From: Gemmatimonadales bacterium
Lineage (GTDB): Bacteria; Gemmatimonadota; Gemmatimonadetes; Gemmatimonadales; GWC2-71-9
Reading direction: 5' to 3'
NCBI GenBank assembly: GCA_004525055.1
Contig: SPDF01000061.1
Span: 1-7,627 of the forward strand
Length of the DNA stretch: 7,627 nt
Position numbers and translations under genes: made by a program. The number at the start of each line of letters is the position of its first letter. The stretch's first letter is position 1. Of the stretch, positions 1-5,515 are shown piece by piece. The notes under the pieces were generated by a model. That model ran no database searches. It was not told the origin of the DNA and saw only the letters and a program-made list of their open reading frames with translations.

Positions 1-151
1 GCCCGGCCTGCACGCTCAGCAACTCCGGCGAAAGCCCTGCGGCTCCGCCCTGAGCGTGTGCGACCGATCCCATGGTCAATAGTGCGGTGGTGATCGCCAG
101 CACGTAGCGAGGCAAGCGATGTGTGGTGCGGGAGAGGGCCGTCATGCTCAT
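1..151 (-). CDS. N-terminal fragment of an exported protein (partial)
   Basis: This short reading frame starts at an ATG (complement of 149-151) and is still open at the left edge after 50 residues. It encodes a classic Sec signal peptide. A basic n-region with several Arg and His residues (about residues 8-15) is followed by a hydrophobic core (about 17-30, including YVLAITTALLTMG). An A-H-A cleavage site follows at residues 31-33, and the mature protein begins QGGAAGLSPELL. A GAGG ribosome-binding sequence lies 8 nt upstream of the ATG. A second in-frame ATG two codons later could also serve as the start. The mature part visible is about 17 residues, too short to name a family. It is divergently oriented from mazE. 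The export prediction is fairly firm; the function is unknown. Confidence 0.72.
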   Translation of the reverse strand, partial: MSMTALSRTTHRLPRYVLAITTALLTMGSVAHAQGGAAGLSPELLSVQAG

Positions 152-249
152 GAGTGAACCTCGGGCTGTAAGTGAAGGGACTTTCACACCTCCACAGTAC
201 GTCCCGGCCCAGAAAACGCAAGCAGCCTATTTGCCTTGCCGACAACTAC

Positions 250-278
250 TTGTGCCACACCAACCAATTGTGTATCTT
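250..278 (+). promoter_or_regulatory. Candidate sigma70-type promoter for mazEF
   Basis: A TTGTGC hexamer at 250-255 and a TATCTT hexamer at 273-278 are separated by 17 nt, the usual spacing of a sigma70-type promoter. Each matches only part of the consensus. Transcription would begin near 285, about 20 nt before the mazE start. This local stretch is clearly more AT-rich than the coding DNA around it. The call rests on hexamer resemblance and position only. Confidence 0.35.
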
Positions 279-294
279 CAATGTATCTACACAA
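268..294 (+). promoter_or_regulatory. Inverted repeat, candidate MazE/MazEF operator
   Basis: A perfect 7-bp inverted repeat, TTGTGTA at 268-274 and TACACAA at 288-294, surrounds 13 nt. Inside it TGTATCT occurs twice in direct orientation, at 271-277 and 282-288, exactly 11 bp apart, about one helical turn. The element overlaps the proposed -10 hexamer and lies just upstream of mazE. MazE antitoxins of this family bind palindromes in their own promoters and are helped by MazF as co-repressor, so this is the natural operator candidate. Binding here is inferred. Confidence 0.45.
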
Positions 295-307
295 CTAGGA
301 CTGCCGA

Positions 308-547
308 TTGCGAACTCGTATCTCCAAGTGGGGCAACAGTTTGGCCGTTCGCCTCCCGAAGCCATTCGTGGAGGAACTCGGGCTCCGCGAGGGGTCCGAG
401 GTCGAGCTCGTAGTCCGTGGTGGCCAGCTCATCCTCACGGCGGCAAATCGGGAGTACGCCCTCGAGGAACTGGTAGACGGCATCACCAAGGAGAACCGCC
501 ACCAGGAATCGGACTGGGGCCGGCCCAAGGGCCGCGAAATATGGTAG
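308..547 (+). CDS. mazE: MazE-family antitoxin (AbrB/MazE DNA-binding domain)
   Basis: This 79-residue protein is the labile antitoxin that neutralises MazF and represses the operon. Residues 1-45 form the swapped-hairpin AbrB/MazE DNA-binding domain: the W-G-N-S motif at residues 8-11 is followed by AVRLPKPFVEEL and a second strand pair ending at GGQLIL. Residues 50-79 form the extended MazF-binding tail, with the pattern LxELVxxIT-xEN-xH-xxxDWG-xPxGxExW, nearly the same as in the E. coli chromosomal MazE. Trp70 and the C-terminal Trp79 are the expected contact residues. The start is a TTG at 308; AGGA at 297-300 sits 7 nt upstream, and the length to the WGNS motif fits the family. The stop codon overlaps the start of mazF by 7 nt, typical of translationally coupled antitoxin-toxin pairs. 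Family assignment is firm. Confidence 0.93.
   Translation: MRTRISKWGNSLAVRLPKPFVEELGLREGSEVELVVRGGQLILTAANREYALEELVDGITKENRHQESDWGRPKGREIW
521..534 (+). promoter_or_regulatory. Hairpin covering the mazF ribosome-binding site
   Basis: CGGCCC at 521-526 and GGGCCG at 529-534 are perfect complements. In RNA they can form a 5-bp GC stem with a CAAG loop. The best Shine-Dalgarno match for mazF, AAGGG at 527-531 and 9 nt before the ATG, lies within it. A ribosome finishing mazE would open the stem, which would tie toxin synthesis to antitoxin translation. The pairing is seen directly; the regulatory role is inferred. Confidence 0.35.
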
Positions 548-861
548 CACCCGACCGGGGTGATCTCGTTTGGGTGACCATCGACCCGGCCGATGGCGGC
601 GAACCAGTCCGCCGCCCGGCCTTGGTGGTCTCTCCGGCTCTCTATAATGCGCGCTCTGGCCTGGCGCTGATGTGCGCCGTGGGCCGGGAAGCGAAGGGAT
701 ACCCGTTCGAAGTGGCCCTCCCCGATGGACTTCCGGTCGAAGGCGTCGTGCTGGCCGACCATCTGCGGAGTGCCGACTGGAATGCGCGCCGCGCTGAAAT
801 CGCCGGGCGCGTCCCGGCATCAGTGGTGGAGGATGTGCTGGCGAAGCTCAAGCCGCTCTAA
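541..861 (+). CDS. mazF: MazF-family endoribonuclease toxin, catalytic Thr replaced
   Basis: This 106-residue protein is colinear with the E. coli chromosomal MazF (111 residues), an mRNA interferase that cuts single-stranded RNA at short specific sites. Matching blocks are GDLVWVxxDP (residues 7-16), RRPALVVSPALYN (24-36), KGYPFEV (52-58), GVVLADHLRSADWxAR (68-83) and a C-terminal helix ending AKLKPL. Arg25 aligns with the catalytic Arg29 of E. coli MazF and Lys52 with its Lys56. The segment holding catalytic Thr52 (C-P-x-T in most relatives) instead reads C-A-V-G at residues 45-48, so Gly48 occupies the threonine position. The toxin may be weak, altered or inactive. The ATG at 541 lies inside the end of mazE. 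An open frame in the same phase extends upstream through mazE but has no family support there. The gene ends 38 nt before the oxidoreductase genes. Confidence 0.9.
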   Translation: MVAPDRGDLVWVTIDPADGGEPVRRPALVVSPALYNARSGLALMCAVGREAKGYPFEVALPDGLPVEGVVLADHLRSADWNARRAEIAGRVPASVVEDVLAKLKPL

Positions 862-899
862 TAGGGCCGAGGACCGAGACACGAAGTGGAGATCATCAC

Positions 900-1448
900 G
901 TGGCACTAGACGACCTGGTTCAACTGACGAACGGCACTGCTCGCGTCCGCGGCACCTTCCGCGTCAACGGCGAGACGCGCGAGGCGCTGTACCGTCCGCA
1001 CGTCACGCTCCTCGAGTTGCTGCGGGAGGATCTGCAACTCACCGGTACCAAGCACGGCTGTGAACTCGGCGAGTGCGGCGCGTGCACCGTGCTGGTCGAG
1101 GGCGTGCCGGTCCTCTCCTGCCTGGTACTCGCGCAGGCGGTGGAAGGGCAGGAGGTGTCCACGGTCGAAGGGATGGCCGACGGCCCCACACTCCATCCGC
1201 TGCAGCAGGCCTTCGTGGAGCTCGGCGCCGCGCAGTGCGGGTACTGCACGCCCGGCGTACTGCTCGCCGCCGAGGCGCTGCTCGAAGAGAATGCCGCCCC
1301 CAACCGCGACGCAATCAAGCTCGCGCTCTCCGGCAACCTCTGTCGCTGCACCGGCTACATCAAGATTTACGAGGCGATTGAGTTGGCGGCGACGAGGATG
1401 AGAGGAGAACAGGCGGAGCCGAAACGCGAGACGCTACATGGCTACTAA
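900..1448 (+). CDS. hcrC: [2Fe-2S] subunit of a xanthine dehydrogenase-family Mo-enzyme, HcrC-like
   Basis: This is the iron-sulfur subunit (182 residues) that relays electrons between the Mo-pterin and FAD subunits. An N-terminal plant-ferredoxin-type domain carries one [2Fe-2S] site, Cys54, Cys59, Cys62 and Cys74, in the pattern GCELGECGACT followed by C. A C-terminal four-helix domain carries the second site, Cys113, Cys116, Cys148 and Cys150, in QCGYCTPG and NLCRCTGY. All eight ligands are present, as is Gln112, which contacts the pterin dinucleotide in relatives. The start is a GTG; GGAG at 888-891 lies 8 nt upstream, and no better start exists before the first conserved strand. There are roughly 15-20 extra residues before that strand compared with typical HcrC. 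Its 3' end overlaps the next gene by 11 nt, implying coupled translation. The subunit type is certain; the Hcr label comes from the FAD subunit. Confidence 0.93.
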   Translation: MALDDLVQLTNGTARVRGTFRVNGETREALYRPHVTLLELLREDLQLTGTKHGCELGECGACTVLVEGVPVLSCLVLAQAVEGQEVSTVEGMADGPTLHPLQQAFVELGAAQCGYCTPGVLLAAEALLEENAAPNRDAIKLALSGNLCRCTGYIKIYEAIELAATRMRGEQAEPKRETLHGY

Positions 1449-3870
1449 AGAGAAGGCGGGGAAGCGGGGAGGCGGGGAAGCGACCGCCTCGTACGCGGTC
1501 ATCGGTACCGCAAGGCCGAAGACCGACGCTCCCGGCAAGGTCGCCGGCCAGACGCTCTTCGCGGACGACATCGTGCTGCCGCGGATGCTCTGGTGCAAAC
1601 TGCTCCGCAGTCCACACCCCCACGCGCGCATCGTGTCGATCGATACGTCGCGCGCGTTGGCGCTTCCGGGCGTCGAGGCCGTCATCACCGGGGCCGATCT
1701 GCCGATCCCCTTCGGCATTCTCCCGGTCAGCCAGGACGAACACGCCCTCTGCCCGGACGTGGTCCGATTTGTCGGAGACCCGGTCGCCGCGGTGGCGGCG
1801 ATCGACGAGGAAACCGCGCTGGCCGCGTGTGGGCTGATCGAGGTGACCTTCGAGCCGCTCCCTGTGGTCGGCTCGGTGAATGATGCGGCGACGATGCCGT
1901 CACCCCAACTGCACGAGTACGCCGACGAAGGAAACTGGCACAAGCTGGTACACCTGCAGTTCGGGGAACTGGACGAAGGCTTCCAGCGCGCCGACCTGGT
2001 GCGGGAGGACCTCTTCCTCTACGAGGGAAACACCCACCTGCCGATGGAGCAGCACGCCAGTATTGCACACGCCACCCCCGACGGGCGGGTGACGATCTGG
2101 TCCAGTACGCAGACGCCGCACTACCTGCACCGCGCCCTCTCCAAGGTGCTCGACTTCGCCCCCGCACGCGTTCGTGTCATCGCCACCCCGAACGGCGGGG
2201 GTTTCGGTGGCAAGAGCGATCCGTTCAATCACGAAATCGTGGTGGCCAAGCTGAGTCTCGTGACCGGCCGGCCGGTGAAGATCGGCCTCACCCGTGAGGA
2301 GGTCTTCTACTGCCATCGTGGTCGGCATCAGGCGCTGATGAAGATCCGGACCGGGGTCACCAAGGACGGTGCGATCACCGCCATGGACTTCGAGTCATAT
2401 CTCGATGGTGGTGCGTACGGGTCGTACGGCGTGGCGTCGCTCTATTACACCGGCGCGCTGCAAACGGTCACCTACGACGTCCCCACCTACCGGTTTCGCG
2501 GCGCCCGCGCATTCACCAACAAGCCGCCGGGCGGCCCGAAACGCGGACACGGGACCACGCAACCGCGCTTCGCCGTGGAAGTGCACCTCGACAAGATTGC
2601 CGAGGAGCTCAAGCTGGATCCAGCCGAACTTAGGCTCCGGCACCTCGTGAAGCCAAACGAGGTCACCGCCAACTGGTTGCAGCTCGGCACCGTCGGTCTC
2701 GAGGCGTGCATCAACAAGGTGGTGGAGGGCTCACGCTGGAAGGAACGCTTCCGGAAACTGCCGTATGGCCGGGGGCTCGGCCTGGCCTGCTCCTCCTATA
2801 TCACCGGCGCAGGCCTCCCCATCTACTGGAACGATATGCCCCACTCCGGTGCGCAGATCAAGTGCGACCGAGGCGGCGGCGTCACCATCTTCTGCGGCTC
2901 GACGGACATCGGCCAAGGATCCGAGTCGGTGCTCGCGTATGTGACCGCCGAAGTCCTCGGCATCGAGCCGGCGGACATCAAGGTGGTCACCGCCGACACC
3001 GATCTCACCCCGGTCGACCTCGGCAGCTACTCCTCGCGCGTCACGCTGATGACCGGCCAGGCGGCGATGCAGGCCGCCTCCAGGGTCCGCGACCTGATCG
3101 CCTCCGCAGTTGCCACCAAGCTGGACGTACCGGTGGGCCGGCTCGTGTTCGGTGGGCGACGGGTCTTCGACGCACAGGACCCCGACACCGGCCTCACCTT
3201 CCGCGAGGCCCTGGGCATTGCCGAGGCGAAGCACGGAACACTCGGTGCCGTGGGCAGCTACACGCCGCCGCGCTCACCGGGCCGCTACCGCGGCGCCGGT
3301 GTTGGACCATCCGCCGCCTACAGCTACACCGCGGCAGTGGCAGAGGTAGAGGTGGACCCCGATACCGGCATCGTGCGGGTGCCCACCATCTGGATTGGCC
3401 ATGACATCGGGCAGTGCATCAACCCGGCGCTCGTGATGGGGCAGGTTGAGGGCGGCGTGTACATGGGCCTCGGCGAGGCGTTGATGGAGGAGATGGCGTA
3501 CCGCGAGAAGCTTGGCCTGGTGCACAAGTGGCCGTCGATGCTGGAGTACAAGAGCCCGACCACCATGGAAATGTGTGATGTCATCACCTACCTGATCGAG
3601 GATCCCGATCCGAACGGTCCGTTCGGCGCCAAGGAGGCAGGGCAGGGGCCATTGAATCCCGTCATGCCCGCCATCGCCAACGCCATCTACGACGCGGTCG
3701 GTGTGCGCATCGACGAAGTGCCGATGAGCGCACCGAAAGTGCTGAAGGCGATTCAGGCGAAGCTGCGCGGGAAGGACCCGCGATTCGGGCCGAGCCGGAC
3801 GCCGACGGTGCCGTGGCCGGAGCGGACCTATGTCCGCACCCCCGCTCAAGGCGGGAACGGAAGAGACTGA
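1438..3870 (+). CDS. hcrA: Molybdopterin-binding large subunit of a xanthine dehydrogenase-family enzyme, HcrA-like
   Basis: This is the catalytic subunit (810 residues), which binds molybdopterin cytosine dinucleotide. The order is: a basic low-complexity leader (about 1-17), an alpha/beta hammerhead domain (about 18-140, including RSPHPHARI from residue 57 and VRFVGDPVAAVAA), then two Mo-cofactor-binding domains. Visible motifs are the GGGFGGK loop at 253-259, RGHG at 369-372 where xanthine dehydrogenase has RGFG, GSTDIGQGS around 492-494, and GAKEAGQG, with Glu733 at the position of the catalytic glutamate (bovine Glu1261). GSYSSRVTLMTGQAAMQAA is also typical of the HCR-like branch. The 40 or so C-terminal residues (about 770-810) are Pro/Arg-rich and look like a tail. 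The ATG overlaps the preceding gene by 11 nt; no strong SD is seen, so coupling is likely. 4-Hydroxybenzoyl-CoA reductase is the best-supported relative, but another aromatic or N-heterocyclic substrate is possible. Confidence 0.9.
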   Translation: MATKEKAGKRGGGEATASYAVIGTARPKTDAPGKVAGQTLFADDIVLPRMLWCKLLRSPHPHARIVSIDTSRALALPGVEAVITGADLPIPFGILPVSQDEHALCPDVVRFVGDPVAAVAAIDEETALAACGLIEVTFEPLPVVGSVNDAATMPSPQLHEYADEGNWHKLVHLQFGELDEGFQRADLVREDLFLYEGNTHLPMEQHASIAHATPDGRVTIWSSTQTPHYLHRALSKVLDFAPARVRVIATPNGGGFGGKSDPFNHEIVVAKLSLVTGRPVKIGLTREEVFYCHRGRHQALMKIRTGVTKDGAITAMDFESYLDGGAYGSYGVASLYYTGALQTVTYDVPTYRFRGARAFTNKPPGGPKRGHGTTQPRFAVEVHLDKIAEELKLDPAELRLRHLVKPNEVTANWLQLGTVGLEACINKVVEGSRWKERFRKLPYGRGLGLACSSYITGAGLPIYWNDMPHSGAQIKCDRGGGVTIFCGSTDIGQGSESVLAYVTAEVLGIEPADIKVVTADTDLTPVDLGSYSSRVTLMTGQAAMQAASRVRDLIASAVATKLDVPVGRLVFGGRRVFDAQDPDTGLTFREALGIAEAKHGTLGAVGSYTPPRSPGRYRGAGVGPSAAYSYTAAVAEVEVDPDTGIVRVPTIWIGHDIGQCINPALVMGQVEGGVYMGLGEALMEEMAYREKLGLVHKWPSMLEYKSPTTMEMCDVITYLIEDPDPNGPFGAKEAGQGPLNPVMPAIANAIYDAVGVRIDEVPMSAPKVLKAIQAKLRGKDPRFGPSRTPTVPWPERTYVRTPAQGGNGRD
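1456..1478 (+). repeat. Three copies of an 8-bp G-rich unit at the start of the large-subunit gene
   Basis: GCGGGGA occurs at 1456-1462, 1464-1470 and 1472-1478 with a period of 8 bp. It lies within codons 7-14 of the large-subunit gene and encodes its basic, glycine-rich leader. Because 8 is not a multiple of 3, gain or loss of one unit would shift the frame. With only three copies it could also be chance in G-rich DNA. Confidence 0.5.
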
Positions 3871-3912
3871 AGTTGATCGCCCCGATGACCGGGCCGGCGT
3901 TGGGAACGATCT

Positions 3913-3977
3913 GGAGGAGGGTTGGTGAGCGGTTGCGCGATGTTACCAACTCGCCGACCACTCGCGAACCATCCTCT
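3913..3977 (+). other. Imperfect inverted repeat in the large-subunit/FAD-subunit spacer
   Basis: The 174-nt spacer 3871-4044 is unusually long for this otherwise overlapping gene set. Positions 3913-3933 pair with 3957-3977 across a 23-nt loop: GAGGA with TCCTC, then GGTT with AACC, then further short runs with G-U pairs and a few mismatches. A competing perfect 6-bp stem joins GTTGGT (3921-3926) to ACCAAC (3945-3950), so the two folds exclude each other. A small CCCG-AGC-CGGG hairpin follows at 3990-4000. No run of T follows, so it is not a standard terminator. It could stabilise or process the transcript or set subunit ratios; this is inferred from base pairing only. Confidence 0.4.
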
Positions 3978-4023
3978 CTGGAGGACCGTCCCGAGCCGGG
4001 CGACCACCTCACCGAATCGAACC

Positions 4024-4037
4024 GAGGGCTGAGGGCT
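4024..4037 (+). promoter_or_regulatory. Tandemly duplicated Shine-Dalgarno of the FAD-subunit gene
   Basis: GAGGGCT is present twice in direct tandem, 4024-4030 and 4031-4037. The GAGGG of the second copy ends 9 nt before the ATG at 4045, a normal ribosome-binding distance, and supports that start. The first copy sits 7 nt further upstream and could act as a standby site. Confidence 0.5.
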
Positions 4038-4044
4038 TGAAACC

Positions 4045-5037
4045 ATGTTAAGACTGCCACCGCACGACACGTCCTTCCCCACGTCGATCGCCGACGCGGT
4101 CGCGCTGCGCGTGAATGCCGGGGCGGTGGGGGCATACGTGGCTGGTGGAACCGACCTCTATCCCAACATGAAGCGCCGGCAGCAGGAGCCGAGGCGGGTC
4201 ATCGACGTGCGGCGGATTCCGGAATTGAACCGCCTTGAGGTGGCCGCGGACGGCACTCTCGTCATTGGCGCCGGGGTAACGCTGACACGATTCATGCGAG
4301 ACGCCCGCGTTCGTGCGGACTGGCCCGCGCTGGCGCATGCCGCGAGTGACATTTCCACACCGCTCTTGCAGAACATGGGGACGGTGGGTGGTAACCTTCT
4401 GCTCGACACCCGTTGCAACTATTACGATCAGGGCTATGAGTGGCGGAAGGCCATCAACTTCTGCATGAAGAAGGATGGCGATACCTGCTGGGTGGCGCCG
4501 TCGAGTCCGCGCTGCTGGGCGGTGCAGTCGAGCGACCTGGCGCCGGTGATGGTGGCCCTGAACGCGCGGGTGGTGCTGGCGGGTCCCGACGGTGAAAGAA
4601 CCATTCCGGTGGCGGCGCTATACCACGATGATGGGATGGCGTTCCTGACCAAGCGGCCGGAGGAGTTGCTGGTGCGAATTGAAGTTCCCGCACTGACGGG
4701 TGCACGGGCGAGCTATCAGAAGCTCAGGCGCCGGGGCGCTTTCGATTTTCCGGTCTTGGGCGTGGCCGCGTGGGCGTCGTTCGATGTGGCGGGGCAGGTC
4801 TCGGAGGCGAGGATCGTCTTGGGGGCGGTCGGTTCGCATCCGAAGTCGGTGCCGGAGGCGGCGGCCGCGCTTGTGGGTGGTACGCTTGCCGACGATCAGC
4901 TCGACGAAGCGGTGCGACTGGCGAGCAAGCTGGCCAAGCCGCTCGACAACACCGATTTCACCATCGGGTGGCGGAAGGAGATGGCCTCAGTGTTTGTGCG
5001 GCGGGCGCTGAAGGGGCTGCGGCCGGGGGGAACCTGA
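4045..5037 (+). CDS. hcrB: FAD-binding subunit with [4Fe-4S] insertion, 4-hydroxybenzoyl-CoA reductase beta-like
   Basis: This 330-residue subunit binds FAD and completes the three-part molybdenum enzyme. The N-terminal half has the FAD-binding pattern VAGGTDLYPNMK (about 32-43), VIDVRRIPEL (52-61) and the QNMGTVGGNL loop (109-118). The C-terminal half (about 220-325) is the usual CO dehydrogenase flavoprotein C-terminal domain. Between them is an insertion with Cys124, Cys140, Cys148 and Cys157. The spacing C-x15-C-x7-C-x8-C equals that of the four cysteines binding the extra [4Fe-4S] cluster in Thauera HcrB (Cys122, 138, 146, 155 as I recall). Most xanthine dehydrogenase-family FAD subunits lack this cluster. 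Surrounding residues, LDTRCxYY, DTCWVAP and SSDLAPV, also match HcrB as remembered. In that enzyme the cluster passes low-potential electrons toward the Mo site for reductive removal of a phenolic hydroxyl. The substrate here is inferred. The gene's stop lies 1 nt from that of the opposing lipoprotein gene. Confidence 0.9.
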   Translation: MLRLPPHDTSFPTSIADAVALRVNAGAVGAYVAGGTDLYPNMKRRQQEPRRVIDVRRIPELNRLEVAADGTLVIGAGVTLTRFMRDARVRADWPALAHAASDISTPLLQNMGTVGGNLLLDTRCNYYDQGYEWRKAINFCMKKDGDTCWVAPSSPRCWAVQSSDLAPVMVALNARVVLAGPDGERTIPVAALYHDDGMAFLTKRPEELLVRIEVPALTGARASYQKLRRRGAFDFPVLGVAAWASFDVAGQVSEARIVLGAVGSHPKSVPEAAAALVGGTLADDQLDEAVRLASKLAKPLDNTDFTIGWRKEMASVFVRRALKGLRPGGT

Positions 5038-5038
5038 G

Positions 5039-5503
5039 CTACGTCGTCTGCGTGAGCGTCGCGGTGAGCGTGAAGCCGACGCCAGCAAATACGCCGCGCA
5101 GTTCGTCCCCGTCCACTTCCCAGCTCGTGTCGCGTATGAAGGTGTCGGCGACGTGGTCAAACGTGACAATACCGGTTTCTGCGTTGTAGCTATAGGTGCC
5201 GTCGAGCGCGAGGATTTCTTCCTCGCCGGATTCTGAAAAGGAGGCCGGAACGACCATGCTCCCCGTTGTCGTACCCGACGGGGTGAGCACGATGGAAATC
5301 GTGGCGCCTTCTGCGATCAGGTCGGTACTGCCAGTGGGCTCCGTCGCCAGCAGTGTGGTGGCGGAATAGGTCCCACTCACGGTGGCCGGATGCGCGGGGT
5401 TCCCGCTGACACCGGTGGTTGAGGGGCCGCCATCGCCACAGGCCGCGATCAGGAGGAAGAAGCTCAAGGCGACGAACGAACGAGCCAGGATGGGTAGTCG
5501 CAT
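5039..5503 (-). CDS. Small lipoprotein, lipocalin-like beta-rich domain (hypothetical)
   Basis: This 154-residue protein has a lipoprotein signal peptide: Met-Arg start, hydrophobic stretch (about residues 9-21), lipobox ending I-A-A-Cys22, and Gly at +2. With no Asp at +2, retention in the inner membrane is not predicted and outer-membrane sorting is likely. A Ser/Thr/Pro/Gly linker (about 25-42) follows. The rest alternates short beta strands with turns: GTYSATTL near 44, GATISIVLTPSGTTTGSMVVP near 66-86, then GTYSYNAETGIVTF, DTFIRDTSWEVDGDELRGVF, and a final LTATLTQTT. This resembles small lipocalin-like or copper-resistance-type extracytoplasmic domains, but I recognise no named family. 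The ATG is supported by GGAGG (complement of 5511-5515) 7 nt upstream. It lies 65 nt downstream of the Omp85-type gene on the same strand and might be co-transcribed with it. Confidence 0.85.
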   Translation of the reverse strand: MRLPILARSFVALSFFLLIAACGDGGPSTTGVSGNPAHPATVSGTYSATTLLATEPTGSTDLIAEGATISIVLTPSGTTTGSMVVPASFSESGEEEILALDGTYSYNAETGIVTFDHVADTFIRDTSWEVDGDELRGVFAGVGFTLTATLTQTT

Positions 5504-5505
5504 GT

Positions 5506-5515
5506 GGAGGCCTCC
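5506..5515 (-). promoter_or_regulatory. Ribosome-binding site inside a perfect 10-bp palindrome
   Basis: GGAGGCCTCC at 5506-5515 is a perfect palindrome that includes the GGAGG Shine-Dalgarno of the lipoprotein gene (read on the minus strand). A second overlapping palindrome, CTCCGGAG, spans 5512-5519, so the Shine-Dalgarno can pair with CTCC on either side. The sequence is seen directly; any effect on translation is inferred. Confidence 0.4.

Noticed and set aside
173..188. Short inverted repeat GTGAA-N6-TTCAC in the divergent intergenic region
   Set aside because: Arms of 5 bp are expected by chance, and no promoter element is associated with it.
172..540. Upstream extension of the mazF frame, giving a 229-residue protein
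   Set aside because: The extension runs through mazE in another frame and has the composition of an off-frame translation. MazF homology begins right after the internal ATG at 541, and the overlapping mazE is a clear family match.
287..820. Long minus-strand open frames opposite mazEF
   Set aside because: They are Arg/Pro/Gly-rich mirror frames of well-supported genes and have no recognisable domain.
2706..3404. 232-residue plus-strand frame inside the large-subunit gene
   Set aside because: It is rich in Arg, His and Gly and lies wholly within the molybdopterin-subunit gene, whose motifs are continuous through this region.
3990..4000. CCCG-AGC-CGGG hairpin as a terminator
   Set aside because: The stem is only 4 bp and no T-run follows; the FAD-subunit gene begins 45 nt later on the same strand.
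3885..4040. Possible 51-residue small gene in the spacer before the FAD-subunit gene
   Set aside because: It has no good ribosome-binding site and no recognisable motif, and its codon third positions are only moderately GC-biased. It is kept as an alternative under the spacer finding.
5052..5071. Direct repeat GTGAGCGT twice near the 3' end of the lipoprotein gene
   Set aside because: It encodes a repeated Thr-Leu-Thr beta-strand pattern in frame, so protein composition explains it.
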